A DNA stretch of 64,000 nt from Erythrobacter sp. UBA1916. GTDB lineage: Bacteria > Pseudomonadota > Alphaproteobacteria > Sphingomonadales > Sphingomonadaceae. A model generated the notes under the pieces. It was not told where the DNA came from and searched no databases. It worked only from the letters and a program-made list of their open reading frames with translations. The stretch is from assembly GCA_002337385.1 (NCBI GenBank), contig DDFY01000011.1, positions 75,843-139,842 on the forward strand, read 5' to 3'. Below are positions 46,357 through 54,530 of the stretch, piece by piece. The translations under genes were made by a program, and so were the position numbers. Numbering within the stretch: position 1 is the stretch's first letter; every line of letters begins with the position of its first letter.

Positions 46357-48861
46357 TCAGAAATTCACCCGCAGTTTGGCATAGTAGTAGCCGCCATTGA
46401 TGCCGAACGGCGATGCCAGCATCGGCATGTTGAACACATAGGTTCCGTCTGCCGGACGCAGGACGCCGCCGTCGTTGATCGTTGGCGCGGTATCGGGGCG
46501 CTTGTCGAACAGGTTGTTCGCACCGATCCCGAAGGTCATGCCATCAGCAAACTCATACTGGATGTCGATGTCGGTAACGGCAGTAGTGCCCATGGTCTGG
46601 CGGGTTCCGCCGACGCCGGTCCCGTCCAGGCTAAGGATGCGCGACACATTACCATAGATGCTCTCACGCAAGGTCGCGCTGAAGGCGCCCCGGCGGTAGG
46701 TCAGTGAGGGCAGCAGGCGCCACTTGGGCGTGGAGTCCTCAAGGATGGTTATCGCCGACGGACCAAGCAGAGCAACCTGCCCGAAGGCCTGCGAAGTCAC
46801 CGGCGCAGGCAGGTCGGCCTGACGCAGCACCTCGGTATCGTTGACGTTGAAACCGACATAGGCGTTGATGCGCGACTGGTCGTCCAGGTCGAAGTCGTAG
46901 CTCATCGTGGCGTCGATGCCGCGGGTGCGGGTATCGGCGGCGTTGGTGAAAATCTGCATCGCGACAAAGCTCTGTGTGCCGTCGAGCGTATTGCCGCGAT
47001 CGGCAATGGCATCGAGCACACCCTGCGACACGACAAACGGCCCGAGTTTGCCAAGCAGGAAACCCGTGGAGAGAATGCGGTCATCGATATCGGTCTGATA
47101 GGCGTCGATCGTCATCTGCAGGCCCGGAGCCGGGTTGAGCACCAGACCAAGGCTGAGGTTGACCGATTCCTCTGGGCTAAGAGCGCTGAAGCCTGCCGTG
47201 GCGGCACCTGCCGAGTTGGCCGGGACGAGCACAATGGCATAGGTCGGCGTCAGCGTGGTGGAGGAATAGAATTCCTGCTGCAAGGTCGGCGCGCGGAAGC
47301 CGGTGCTGACCGTACCGCGCACCGCGATGGCATCGGAAAGGTCATAGCGCGCGGTCAGCTTGCCGATCGTGGTGTCGCCAAAGTCGGTATAATGTTCGTA
47401 GCGTCCGGCCAGATCGACCTGGAAACCTTCGAACAGATCGACCGACAGATCGACATAGGCCGCGACGTTCGAGCGCGAGTGATCCCCGGCGTCGGTTTCC
47501 TGGAAGCCGGGATAGCCCTGCCCGCCTTCCTTGTAGGTCGAATTGGCATCGCCTTGAGCAATCGAGAAAGTCTCGCGGCGGTGCTCGGCCCCGAAGGCTA
47601 CGTTCAGCGGCGTGGCGAGGCCAACCTCGAACTCGCGGCTGATGTCGAGATTGTTGGTCCACTGCGTGGCCACGAAGCCGCCGTTGTAGAACTCGGTCGG
47701 CGTCGCACCAGTGTCGGCATAGAGCGAGGCGTTGGCGCTGTGGTCAAGCCAAAGCTCCTCGGCATCGCGGCCATAGGTCGACGACAGATCCCAGCGCCAG
47801 TCGGAGAGGACACCGCGCACACCGACGGTGAAGGCGAAGTCATCCTCGCGGAACACCTGACGCGGGCTGAACCCCGTGGGATAGAGCGCCACCGTTTCGC
47901 CATCGACCTGAGTGGTCACAGCGCTGGCCAGGCGATAGTTCTGGAAGGCCCCGGCATAGCGGTGGCTGTAGGTGCCGAAGCTGTACAGCTCGGTATCACC
48001 GCCAAGTTCGTAACCAGCGTTGTAGGTGAAGTTGTAGAGCCGGTACATGGCATCGCCCTGCGCGATGTTCACATAGGGGTAGTGCGCGTTGGTCGCCACG
48101 CCGATGGCATCAAGGTCGCTCAGATCGTCGCGCACGCTGCCGTCGGGGTTCTGCGCGCGGTAGTCGATCCCGCCGACCTGGCTGCGCTCGTGGATGCGCG
48201 CTTCACCGGTCAGGTTGAGATATCCGTCATTGCCGAGCGGCAGGCCAAGGTTGACCTGCGCGTCGCCGGTTTCGCCGTCACCCTTGAAATACTGCCCGCC
48301 GGTGAGGCTGACGCTGCTGCTGGTGGCCGAATCCTTGAGGATGATGTTGATCACGCCGGCAATGGCATCGGTGCCATATTGCGCGGCCGCGCCGTCCTGC
48401 AGCACTTCGACACGGGCGATCGCATCGACCGGGATCAGGTTGAGGTCAGCCGCTGCCGCGCCCTGATAGGCGCCCGAGCCCGGCGAGACCTGCAAGTTCG
48501 CGCTGGGATGGCGGCGCTTGCCGTTGATCAGGACCAGCGTGTGGTTCGGGTTAAGGCCGCGCAGGGCTGCCGAGAGGGTGAAGTTGCCCGTGTCACCGCC
48601 CAGCGACTGCGCGGTAATGGAGGGCAGGTTCTGCTGCAGGCCCTGCGTCAGGTCAGGCTGACCAACCCGCTCGAAGGCATCGGCACCGACGATCTGGATC
48701 GGCGCCGCGCTGTCGGACGCGGCCACGCCCTGTGCCCGCGTGCCGGTCACGATGATGGTCGATGACGCAGACTCCGCCTCGTCCGCCTGTGCCGCCGCCT
48801 GCATCGGCAAAGTAGCCGCCACGCAGGCAAACAAGCTCGTGCTCAAGTAAAGATGCCTCAT
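46357..48861 (-). CDS. TonB-dependent outer-membrane receptor
   Basis: This protein has 834 residues from ATG 48861, chosen because GGGAGGAAC lies upstream and a signal peptide (MRHLYLSTSLFACVAATLPMQAAAQ) follows. The plug has STIIVTGTRAQG, DLTQGLQQNLPS, LRGLNPNHTLVLINGKRRH and VEVLQDGAAAQYGTDAIAGVINI, typical of the TonB receptors with a G-K-R-R-H loop that are abundant in sphingomonads. The barrel ends in YYYAKLRVNF. It would import the substrate for the linked C-S lyase, transferase and MFS genes. Regulation by the LysR protein is likely but unproven. Confidence 0.9.
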   Translation of the reverse strand: MRHLYLSTSLFACVAATLPMQAAAQADEAESASSTIIVTGTRAQGVAASDSAAPIQIVGADAFERVGQPDLTQGLQQNLPSITAQSLGGDTGNFTLSAALRGLNPNHTLVLINGKRRHPSANLQVSPGSGAYQGAAAADLNLIPVDAIARVEVLQDGAAAQYGTDAIAGVINIILKDSATSSSVSLTGGQYFKGDGETGDAQVNLGLPLGNDGYLNLTGEARIHERSQVGGIDYRAQNPDGSVRDDLSDLDAIGVATNAHYPYVNIAQGDAMYRLYNFTYNAGYELGGDTELYSFGTYSHRYAGAFQNYRLASAVTTQVDGETVALYPTGFSPRQVFREDDFAFTVGVRGVLSDWRWDLSSTYGRDAEELWLDHSANASLYADTGATPTEFYNGGFVATQWTNNLDISREFEVGLATPLNVAFGAEHRRETFSIAQGDANSTYKEGGQGYPGFQETDAGDHSRSNVAAYVDLSVDLFEGFQVDLAGRYEHYTDFGDTTIGKLTARYDLSDAIAVRGTVSTGFRAPTLQQEFYSSTTLTPTYAIVLVPANSAGAATAGFSALSPEESVNLSLGLVLNPAPGLQMTIDAYQTDIDDRILSTGFLLGKLGPFVVSQGVLDAIADRGNTLDGTQSFVAMQIFTNAADTRTRGIDATMSYDFDLDDQSRINAYVGFNVNDTEVLRQADLPAPVTSQAFGQVALLGPSAITILEDSTPKWRLLPSLTYRRGAFSATLRESIYGNVSRILSLDGTGVGGTRQTMGTTAVTDIDIQYEFADGMTFGIGANNLFDKRPDTAPTINDGGVLRPADGTYVFNMPMLASPFGINGGYYYAKLRVNF

Positions 48862-49367
48862 TTCACCGTTCCTCCCGTCCTTAAGAATCCGAATGTCCAG
48901 GGCCAAAGCTCACTGGCCGCCACGCAGTCTTGTGACAGCCGCCCCCTCTCTGAACCTGCGTATCGGGTATGTCGCGGCGACCCCGCAAGGAGGCCGCGTA
49001 GATAGTTATTATCGAACAGGCGCATATTGCAGCCCACATGTCAGAAGGAGGGAAAGGCTCTCTTTAGGGCCCCGACACGAGGCCTGATGATGCAGACATG
49101 GCGGCGAAACGCGGTGCCTGGATCGCTATAACGACGCACCGAGAAGTAAGCGTCGCGTGGCCCCATAGGCCCGTTACTTGAGCGTCTTGACGTTGAGCTC
49201 GCCGCAACCCGCGAGCCTCATTCGCGGACAGCTGAGGTACGAGCTGAACGGCGCGCCGATTCTTGATGGCAGGTGTAAGGCGGATAAAGGACTGCAACAA
49301 CGACGCGAATAGGCCTCGTCGCCCCGTGGCGCCGCGCGCCAATCACTTCCACCAATCTGAATAACAT

Positions 49368-49386
49368 TGGTAGCGGAGGAGGGAAA
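49368..49386 (-). other. tRNA-Ser 3'-end-like fragment, possible attachment site
   Basis: On the minus strand this reads TTTCCCTCCTCCGCTACCA, which resembles the last bases of an alphaproteobacterial tRNA-Ser, including CCA. There is no tRNA body before it. Tyrosine-recombinase elements that insert into tRNA genes leave such copies at the far end, and a metal-resistance block begins 190 bases away. Confidence 0.4.
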
Positions 49387-49442
49387 TATAGAGAGCATAT
49401 AACGTGCTGATTTACCTAATAAACTTTTTGAGTCGTCTTGCA

Positions 49443-49464
49443 AATACCCCCATCAATACCCCCA
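49443..49464. repeat. Tandem AATACCCCCA repeats
   Basis: Two exact copies of AATACCCCCA start 12 bases apart (49443 and 49455). Read on the minus strand they give two GGGGGTATT units, a pattern I recall near the start of integrase genes in alphaproteobacteria; the frame stops soon after, so at most a remnant is present. Confidence 0.55.
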
Positions 49465-49576
49465 AAATCGGACAGATGAGATAAAGCGCCTTTGGCAAAC
49501 GACGACTTGTTATTCGTAGTGACTGGTAAAACGAGCGTCGGCCGTTTTTGGGCCGATCAGAAGGCGAAACGCCAGG

Positions 49577-49987
49577 TCACGATCCATGCGCCTGATCGGA
49601 CATCGAGGGCATGTCATGGTCGGGCATGGATGGCATATAGTGGCCCGCATGAGGATCGGGTGTGTTGCTAGGCTGGGCATTCACCGGCGGGGGAGTGGCC
49701 GCAGGGGACGACGCTACTACCGGAGTGCTCGCCGGTCGGTCTGGTTGCCTACCGGCAGTCGCAGCTTCACCCGACCGGTTCGTGTTGGCCTCTCCAGCGG
49801 GAAAGGCAGCGTTGTCTCTTTCGCCTTCGCCAGCACCTGTGCTCTCGGTCGGCGGGGCCGTATACAGTGGCAAGGCTTCAGCTTCTGATGAAGTGTCCTG
49901 CGTCTGATCACAGGCAGCGAGCCCTAGCCCCAATGCCGCCGCAGCAAGGGGGGCAACAAACGCGTTCCGATTTGATCTGCGCATCAT
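49577..49987 (-). CDS. Lipoprotein with a Met/His-rich metal-binding tail
   Basis: This protein has 136 residues from ATG 49987 (the ATG 49984 is an alternative), with GAAGGAT upstream. A lipoprotein signal ends in LGLGLAAC. The middle is low-complexity, rich in Pro, Ala, Thr and Glu. The last 25 residues have DPHAGHYMPSMPDHDMPSM, a His/Met/Asp cluster suited to copper or silver. It follows the DUF2231-like gene by 8 bases. It would sit in the periplasm or outer membrane as a metal trap. I know no named family for it. Confidence 0.68.
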   Translation of the reverse strand: MMRRSNRNAFVAPLAAAALGLGLAACDQTQDTSSEAEALPLYTAPPTESTGAGEGERDNAAFPAGEANTNRSGEAATAGRQPDRPASTPVVASSPAATPPPVNAQPSNTPDPHAGHYMPSMPDHDMPSMSDQAHGS

Positions 49988-49995
49988 TCTATCCT

Positions 49996-50625
49996 TCAAA
50001 GCCAGGAGATACCAAGATGATTGGCACCGTGCGCAAGCTCGCCGCCCAGAAATCCCTGCACCAGCACTAGAGCGGCCATGGCAAAGATTGCGGCGCGAAA
50101 CGCGGTCCGGCTCGCGGAAGCACGGCTCGCCAGATAGGCCATCGCCAGACCGAGAACCGCGATCAGCATTCCGTTCCAGCGATGAACCTGCATCGCAGTA
50201 TCTCCGCCGAACCAGAGACCGGTATGGATCCAACCGAATATGGCCGCCACGACCGCCCCGGCGGCACCGCCATAAACAAGTACGCGCACTGCCGACTCTA
50301 GGCCTGTGCCCTTCCGTGCGATGACGAATAGCTCGGTGAGAGCGGCCATAAAGAACAAGGCGATCGGAAAGTGTACGGTGGCGGGATGCAGCGACTTGAG
50401 CACACCGACCACGCCCTTGTCGCCTTCGTCTGCATCTTGTCCCTTCGCCCCGTCATGATCAGCAGCCGTGTCGCCGTGTCCCTGCGCAGCCTGGATATCT
50501 TTTGACGCCGCATCGGAGACGACAGCACTGGCCGCTTCGCCATGTTCCTCGTCGCCATGGGCCTGGGCCGGACTTATCCAGAGCAGACTGGCGGCCACAA
50601 TAGCCATGAATTGTATTCGTTTCAT
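49996..50625 (-). CDS. DUF2231-like membrane protein with His-rich periplasmic head
   Basis: This 209-residue protein has a signal peptide (MKRIQFMAIVAASLLWISPAQA) and then a His/Asp/Glu-rich stretch (HGDEEHGEAAS, HGDTAADHDG) able to bind metal. Four membrane spans follow, beginning with SLHPATVHFPIALFFMAAL, the DUF2231 signature, and later VHRWNGMLIAVLGLAMAY. The family has no established role; members are common beside metal-resistance genes. It is first in a two-gene unit with the lipoprotein. Confidence 0.75.
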   Translation of the reverse strand: MKRIQFMAIVAASLLWISPAQAHGDEEHGEAASAVVSDAASKDIQAAQGHGDTAADHDGAKGQDADEGDKGVVGVLKSLHPATVHFPIALFFMAALTELFVIARKGTGLESAVRVLVYGGAAGAVVAAIFGWIHTGLWFGGDTAMQVHRWNGMLIAVLGLAMAYLASRASASRTAFRAAIFAMAALVLVQGFLGGELAHGANHLGISWL

Positions 50626-50840
50626 TCTCTACGGGCTCCGGTCTTGGCGATGGTCGTGCAACCTATTGTGTCTGTAATGCTCTGCGAACCTTCATCTCTT
50701 GCGGTGATAGAGCGCGGCGATCGTCGACGCGTGAGGGTTCAAATTTTACTCACGAGATGGTCGGACCTCCTGCCTTGCACCGCGCCCTGGTAAGAGTGTG
50801 GCCAGGCTCAGGCACAAAGCGAGAGCCCGGCCACCGCCTC

Positions 50841-51230
50841 CTAATCGTCTTGCGCCATGTTCTCGTGAGCCGCCATCTGCTCCATCATGTCATGCATCAT
50901 CATCATGTGCTGGTGACAGGCCGCCATCATATCGGCGTTGTCCCCCTGCATCATGCCCGCCATGTGTTCCTGCATTTTTGCACGATGTTCGGCCATAAGC
51001 CTTTGGCGTTCGGCAGGATCGCTCGCCGCGTGGGCCTGCTGCATCAGCGCGCGCATTTCAGCCATCTTCTCGCGGTGGGCCGTCATGGCCGCCGAATCCT
51101 GCATCATATGGCCAGCGTGTGACTGCTGCTGCGCCGCCGCTTGATCCCCGTGGTCATGCTGTTGCCGGGCCATTGCCGGGGTGGTTGCCAGGCCGGTGGC
51201 GAGCGCGAAAGCTAGAACTGTCCGTTTCAT
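50841..51230 (-). CDS. Secreted Met/His-rich copper-binding-type protein
   Basis: This protein has 129 residues from ATG 51230, with GAAAGGAAA upstream; the frame is open to 51350. A signal peptide ends near AMARQQ. The mature part is almost all helix, with HDHGDQ, SHAGHMMQDS, EHMAGMMQGDNADMM and HQHMMMMHDMMEQM. The density of Met and His favours Cu(I) binding in the periplasm, as in CopC/PcoE-type sponges. It is divergent from the small gene at 51454 and could be induced by copper, though no known copper box was seen. Confidence 0.75.
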   Translation of the reverse strand: MKRTVLAFALATGLATTPAMARQQHDHGDQAAAQQQSHAGHMMQDSAAMTAHREKMAEMRALMQQAHAASDPAERQRLMAEHRAKMQEHMAGMMQGDNADMMAACHQHMMMMHDMMEQMAAHENMAQDD

Positions 51231-51453
51231 GGTCGATTTCCTTTCGTCGGTCTTGCGGTGGATGCTGTGTGCAGTCATCCTCTTTACGCAGCCGCCATCT
51301 CTTCCCCTCAAACAATCCGCAGCAGCGGTGGGGCTGGTGGGCCGAAGCACGGCCGGTTGCAGCGGTGCTGTTTTTCGGCCACCTTTTTGAGAGAAGCCGA
51401 TAACGACGAATGGGGAGTATCATGGTGCCAGCAGAGCCGTCGGAGAAGCAGTC

Positions 51454-51741
51454 GTGAGCACGGTCAATGAGAACGGCAGCTGGGATATCCCGGAGCCCGA
51501 TCATGCCGATCTGGTGCAAATGCGCATTCGCCTCATTACTCTCGAGAACATAGTTCTTGGCCTCTTGTCCGGGGCGAGCGATGAACAGATCGAACAGATC
51601 AGGAAACGAGCGGACATGATCGAACCGCGCCCTGAGGCGAGCCGACATCCGCTTACCGAACTGGCAGCAGGTGACATGCGGAAATTTCTCAAACGCGCTG
51701 CTCGCATGGCCGAGTCGGAGGGCCGCGAAAATCATGACTGA
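51454..51741 (+). CDS. Small hypothetical protein
   Basis: This 95-residue protein starts at GTG with GGAGAAG upstream. It has a helical centre (LVQMRIRLITLENIVLGLL) and a charged C-terminus (DMRKFLKRAARMAESEG). It has no Cys, no signal and no known motif. An 11-codon open frame at 51422-51457 overlaps its start, with GGGGAG upstream, and could couple translation. It is followed 27 bases later by a membrane protein gene. Function unknown. Confidence 0.6.
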   Translation: MSTVNENGSWDIPEPDHADLVQMRIRLITLENIVLGLLSGASDEQIEQIRKRADMIEPRPEASRHPLTELAAGDMRKFLKRAARMAESEGRENHD

Positions 51742-51768
51742 TCCGGGCTTTGGGGCAGCGAAGGCGCT

Positions 51769-52275
51769 ATGCAGGAAGTGGAAATCCGGCCGCTTGCTAT
51801 TTGCTGGCGCAGATTATTCCGGCGTACCTGCAGCATGACCAGAACCCATTGGCTGATCCTTATTTGCGGGAGCCTGATCGCGTTCGTCTGGGAGATTTTC
51901 CAGATGCCATTCTTCGAACCGGGTGATCTCGAACCCTTCGAGCGGACCATTCGCTGCGGCATTGCAAGCCTGGGCGATGGCGTGATCCTGCTCACAGCCT
52001 ACAGCCTTGCAGCATTGCGCGGCGGGCGCGCGTGGCTCTGGCAAGCCGCAAAAATGCCTTATGCGATCTATTTCGGCTTCGGGCTTGTCGTCGCGATCGC
52101 CGTCGAAATGATCGCCACATCGCTTCCGGCAAACAGTTTCCTGAGCTGGCGCTACAGCGAGTTGATGCCGCACGAGCCAGTGACGGGCCTGGCGCTGATA
52201 CCAATCGCGATGTGGACGATCGTGCCCGCGCTAACCATCCTTCTGGTCCGCTTCGCGCACGTCGAGCCTGATTGA
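51769..52275 (+). CDS. Four-span membrane protein of unknown function
   Basis: This protein has 168 residues, or 146 if the ATG at 51835 is used; neither has a strong ribosome site. There are four hydrophobic spans: LILICGSLIAFVWEIFQM, SLGDGVILLTAYSLAAL, IYFGFGLVVAIAVEMIA and LIPIAMWTIVPALTILLV. Conserved-looking Trp-Glu, Gln and Glu residues lie inside spans 1 and 3. I do not recognise a family. Its last 45 bases overlap the convergent YHS gene, which is unusual and may mark a rearrangement. Confidence 0.6.
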   Translation: MQEVEIRPLAICWRRLFRRTCSMTRTHWLILICGSLIAFVWEIFQMPFFEPGDLEPFERTIRCGIASLGDGVILLTAYSLAALRGGRAWLWQAAKMPYAIYFGFGLVVAIAVEMIATSLPANSFLSWRYSELMPHEPVTGLALIPIAMWTIVPALTILLVRFAHVEPD

Positions 52276-52527
52276 CTTAGTAACGCGTTCAGGGTGCATC
52301 GGACAGGTGTAGATCGTGCCTTCAGGCACATCCTCGACCGCGTCGAGATGCGCACCCGAAAGATAGAGCTCGGGATCGGCGACGAACTTGTCGTGACAGC
52401 GCGGCGAACAGAAATAGTGTGTCGCGCCCTCATGCGTCGCGCTATGCTCGGCCCCGTCGATTGCAACGATCATGCCGCATACCGGGTCGATCGCGGTACC
52501 CTCGATCACGCTCTTGTCCTTGCTCAT
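52231..52527 (-). CDS. YHS-domain metal-binding protein with a clipped second metal motif
   Basis: This 98-residue protein has IDPVCGMIV and HYFCSPRCHDKFVADPELYL, the paired Cys of a YHS domain, which binds copper and is found in front of CopA ATPases. It then has TIYTCPMHPE, the start of a heavy-metal-binding domain whose second half (normally ending in CPxCGM) is replaced by an unrelated RVTKSIRLDVREADQ tail. No P-type ATPase follows. It begins 12 bases after the multicopper oxidase gene and is probably the last gene of the cus/cop operon. It could be a standalone copper carrier. Confidence 0.75.
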   Translation of the reverse strand: MSKDKSVIEGTAIDPVCGMIVAIDGAEHSATHEGATHYFCSPRCHDKFVADPELYLSGAHLDAVEDVPEGTIYTCPMHPERVTKSIRLDVREADQKDG

Positions 52528-52539
52528 CGCCTGTCCTTC

Positions 52540-54090
52540 CTAGCTCTTCACGACTACGAACTGCCCCATCATGCCTGCATCCTCGTGTTCGAGAATGTGG
52601 CAATGATACATGTAGGGCAGGTCCGGATCGGTGTGTTCTTCAAAACGCAAGAGAAGGCGCACCTGCTCGCGCGGATTGACGATAACGGTATCCTTCAAAC
52701 CGGTTTCCAGTGGTGGGGGTGCTCGCCCATCGCGGTCGATCACACGAAACTGGGCGTTATGGATATGAAACGGATGGGCCATCATCGAAGCGTTGGCGAT
52801 CTCCCAGATTTCCCATTGGCCGACCGGCACACGTTCGTTGATCACATTCATGTCCATCGCAGCACCGTTAATGGACATTCCGCCGCCCATCATGCCCATG
52901 TCGAGAACGAAACGCCGGGTTCGGACGGCTGACGACGGGTCAGGTGGGGCAAGCGATGCCAGCTGTGTCGGCACCCTGGCTGGCTGAGCCGACCTTGCCG
53001 GCCTGATATCGAGGATTTGAAACACGTCTCCGGAAGCATCGCCGCTATTGCCGCGACCCATCATCCCGCCGCCCATCATTCCGCGTCCGCGTCCGCCCAT
53101 CATGCCCATGGTGCTTTCAGGACTGGTGGCAAGAAGGCGAAGCGGGCGTCCTTCCGAGAGATCGATGATGACCTGCGCGCGCTCCCCCGGGGCGAGCCTC
53201 ACCGAGCGGACGATGTGCGGACGATCGAGCAAGCCGCCATCACTCGCGATCAGTTGCATCGAACGATCACCTTCGAGCGAAAAATCGTAAAAGCGGGCGT
53301 TCGATCCGTTGAGGATGCGCAGACGCAATTGGCCTGTCTGTGCGTCGAACACGGCGTTTTCAGTACCGTTGACGAATATCCGGTTCCCGCGCACGCCCAT
53401 CATCCGCGTGTGCATGCTCAGCGGGTACACCAACCGGCCAGATCCATCGATGACGCGGTCCTGAACGATCAGCGGAATGTCGTCGACACCATAGTCGCTC
53501 GGCAAGTCGAGGCGCTCTTCCTCGTCATCGCGAACATAAATCGGCGCGGCAAGCCCGGCATAGACCTGCGGCCCAGCTTCGCGTTCCAAATGCGAATGAC
53601 ACCAGTAGAGCGAAGCCCGCTGGCGAACTTCGAAAGAGGGGCTCCAGCGTTCGCCGGGACGGATCAACTGATGCGGTCCGCCATCGGCTGCGGCAGGAAG
53701 TTCGAAACCATGCCAATGGACCGTAGCGCCTTCGGCCAGCTTGTTGTCGATATGGAACTGCACCCACTCGCCCCGGCGCATTTCCAGCGTCGGTCCCAGA
53801 TAGGGTGCGTCGATGCCGATGGTGGGCGAAGCAACACCGGGGACGAATTCCTTCTGGCCTGGGGTCAAAGACAAGCGGAAAACCCGCGCGCCCTGCTCCA
53901 TCTCGCCACTCTGCAAGGGCGGTATGGCGAGCGGATTGGACCCGTCAGTGCTGTCCAGCATCGATGCGTCTTGCGCTTTGCATCCCGCAAGCGGGAACGC
54001 GGCAAAGCCTGCAGCAGCAAAACCAGCGCTTTTGATCAGTGTGCGGCGGTCCACGGGGAATGCTTGGGTGATGGGGGGTGTCCGGATCAT
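52540..54090 (-). CDS. Multicopper oxidase, CueO/CopA type, Tat-exported
   Basis: This protein has 516 residues from ATG 54090, with AGGAGGAGC upstream. DRRTLIK (14-20) is a twin-arginine signal, followed by a lipobox-like PLAGC. The copper sites are complete: HWHG (125-128), YWCHSHLE (CHSH at 164-167), HPFHIH (439-444) and HCHILEHEDAGMM (496-508) with the type-1 Cys497 and axial Met507. A Met/Gly insert near residue 340 (MGMMGGRGRGMMGGGMMG) is a Cu(I) substrate loop of CueO-like oxidases. It would oxidise periplasmic Cu(I) to Cu(II). It lies between CusF and the YHS protein in the operon. Confidence 0.92.
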   Translation of the reverse strand: MIRTPPITQAFPVDRRTLIKSAGFAAAGFAAFPLAGCKAQDASMLDSTDGSNPLAIPPLQSGEMEQGARVFRLSLTPGQKEFVPGVASPTIGIDAPYLGPTLEMRRGEWVQFHIDNKLAEGATVHWHGFELPAAADGGPHQLIRPGERWSPSFEVRQRASLYWCHSHLEREAGPQVYAGLAAPIYVRDDEEERLDLPSDYGVDDIPLIVQDRVIDGSGRLVYPLSMHTRMMGVRGNRIFVNGTENAVFDAQTGQLRLRILNGSNARFYDFSLEGDRSMQLIASDGGLLDRPHIVRSVRLAPGERAQVIIDLSEGRPLRLLATSPESTMGMMGGRGRGMMGGGMMGRGNSGDASGDVFQILDIRPARSAQPARVPTQLASLAPPDPSSAVRTRRFVLDMGMMGGGMSINGAAMDMNVINERVPVGQWEIWEIANASMMAHPFHIHNAQFRVIDRDGRAPPPLETGLKDTVIVNPREQVRLLLRFEEHTDPDLPYMYHCHILEHEDAGMMGQFVVVKS

Positions 54091-54146
54091 GCTCCTCCTG
54101 TTTCGCGATGGGCGGCACCAGATTTGCCTGGCACCACCCAACCGAT

Positions 54147-54530
54147 TTACTCCTTCGTGATCGACGTGATCACACTGCCTTCAGAACCAGTACGAAATTC
54201 AAAGGCAATTCCCTCACCGACGCTTACTTCGCTGCGCAATTGCTCATCGGCTTCGAACGCCATCGTCATCGCCGGCCATTCGATCGCTGGGACCGGGCCG
54301 TGGTCGACGGTGATCGTGCCCGCTTCGGCGTCGATGGCGGTGACGGTGCCTTGCGCACTCGCGGTCTGCATTATGCTGCCGGCGTCCATCATCGGCATCT
54401 CTTCGCCGTCCATGATCATTTCATTCTCTGCCATCGGCATGTCGTTCATCTCCGCAGTGTCCTGGCCAGAATCGCAGGCCGCCAGCGCCAGCGGGAGGGC
54501 CAGTAGGCTCATGAGGGTTGTGGTACGCAT
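54147..54530 (-). CDS. cusF: CusF-like periplasmic copper chaperone, lipoprotein
   Basis: This 127-residue protein has the lipobox LPLALAAC and a Met-rich stretch ([20 protein letters not shown]). The CusF fold follows, with [14 protein letters not shown] holding the His, Trp and two Met that bind Cu(I) or Ag(I). It would deliver Cu(I) to the CusBA pump. Its ATG lies 22 bases inside the 3' end of cusA, with a GGAGAAG site, so the two are coupled. Lipoprotein anchoring is unlike soluble E. coli CusF. Confidence 0.9.
   Translation of the reverse strand: MRTTTLMSLLALPLALAACDSGQDTAEMNDMPMAENEMIMDGEEMPMMDAGSIMQTASAQGTVTAIDAEAGTITVDHGPVPAIEWPAMTMAFEADEQLRSEVSVGEGIAFEFRTGSEGSVITSITKE

Larger units (their letters stand above)
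48862..49576. other. Long non-coding stretch at the border of the metal-resistance block
   Basis: This 715-base stretch has no convincing gene. A hairpin with CGCGGC and GCCGCG (48973-48998) lies near the receptor promoter. Around 49368-49386 is a sequence like a tRNA-Ser 3' end on the minus strand. At 49443-49464 there are two direct copies of AATACCCCCA. The half from 49330 on is more AT-rich. The frame at 49174-49443 has no family features. I read the stretch as a remnant boundary of mobile DNA. Confidence 0.5.

Noticed and set aside
48862..49080. Cobalamin or other riboswitch upstream of the TonB receptor
   Set aside because: No B12-box, TPP or FMN consensus was seen; only a simple hairpin is present.
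49174..49443. 89-residue minus-strand open frame in the long non-coding stretch
   Set aside because: It has no ribosome site, no motif and odd amino-acid use, and it spans the tRNA-like fragment.
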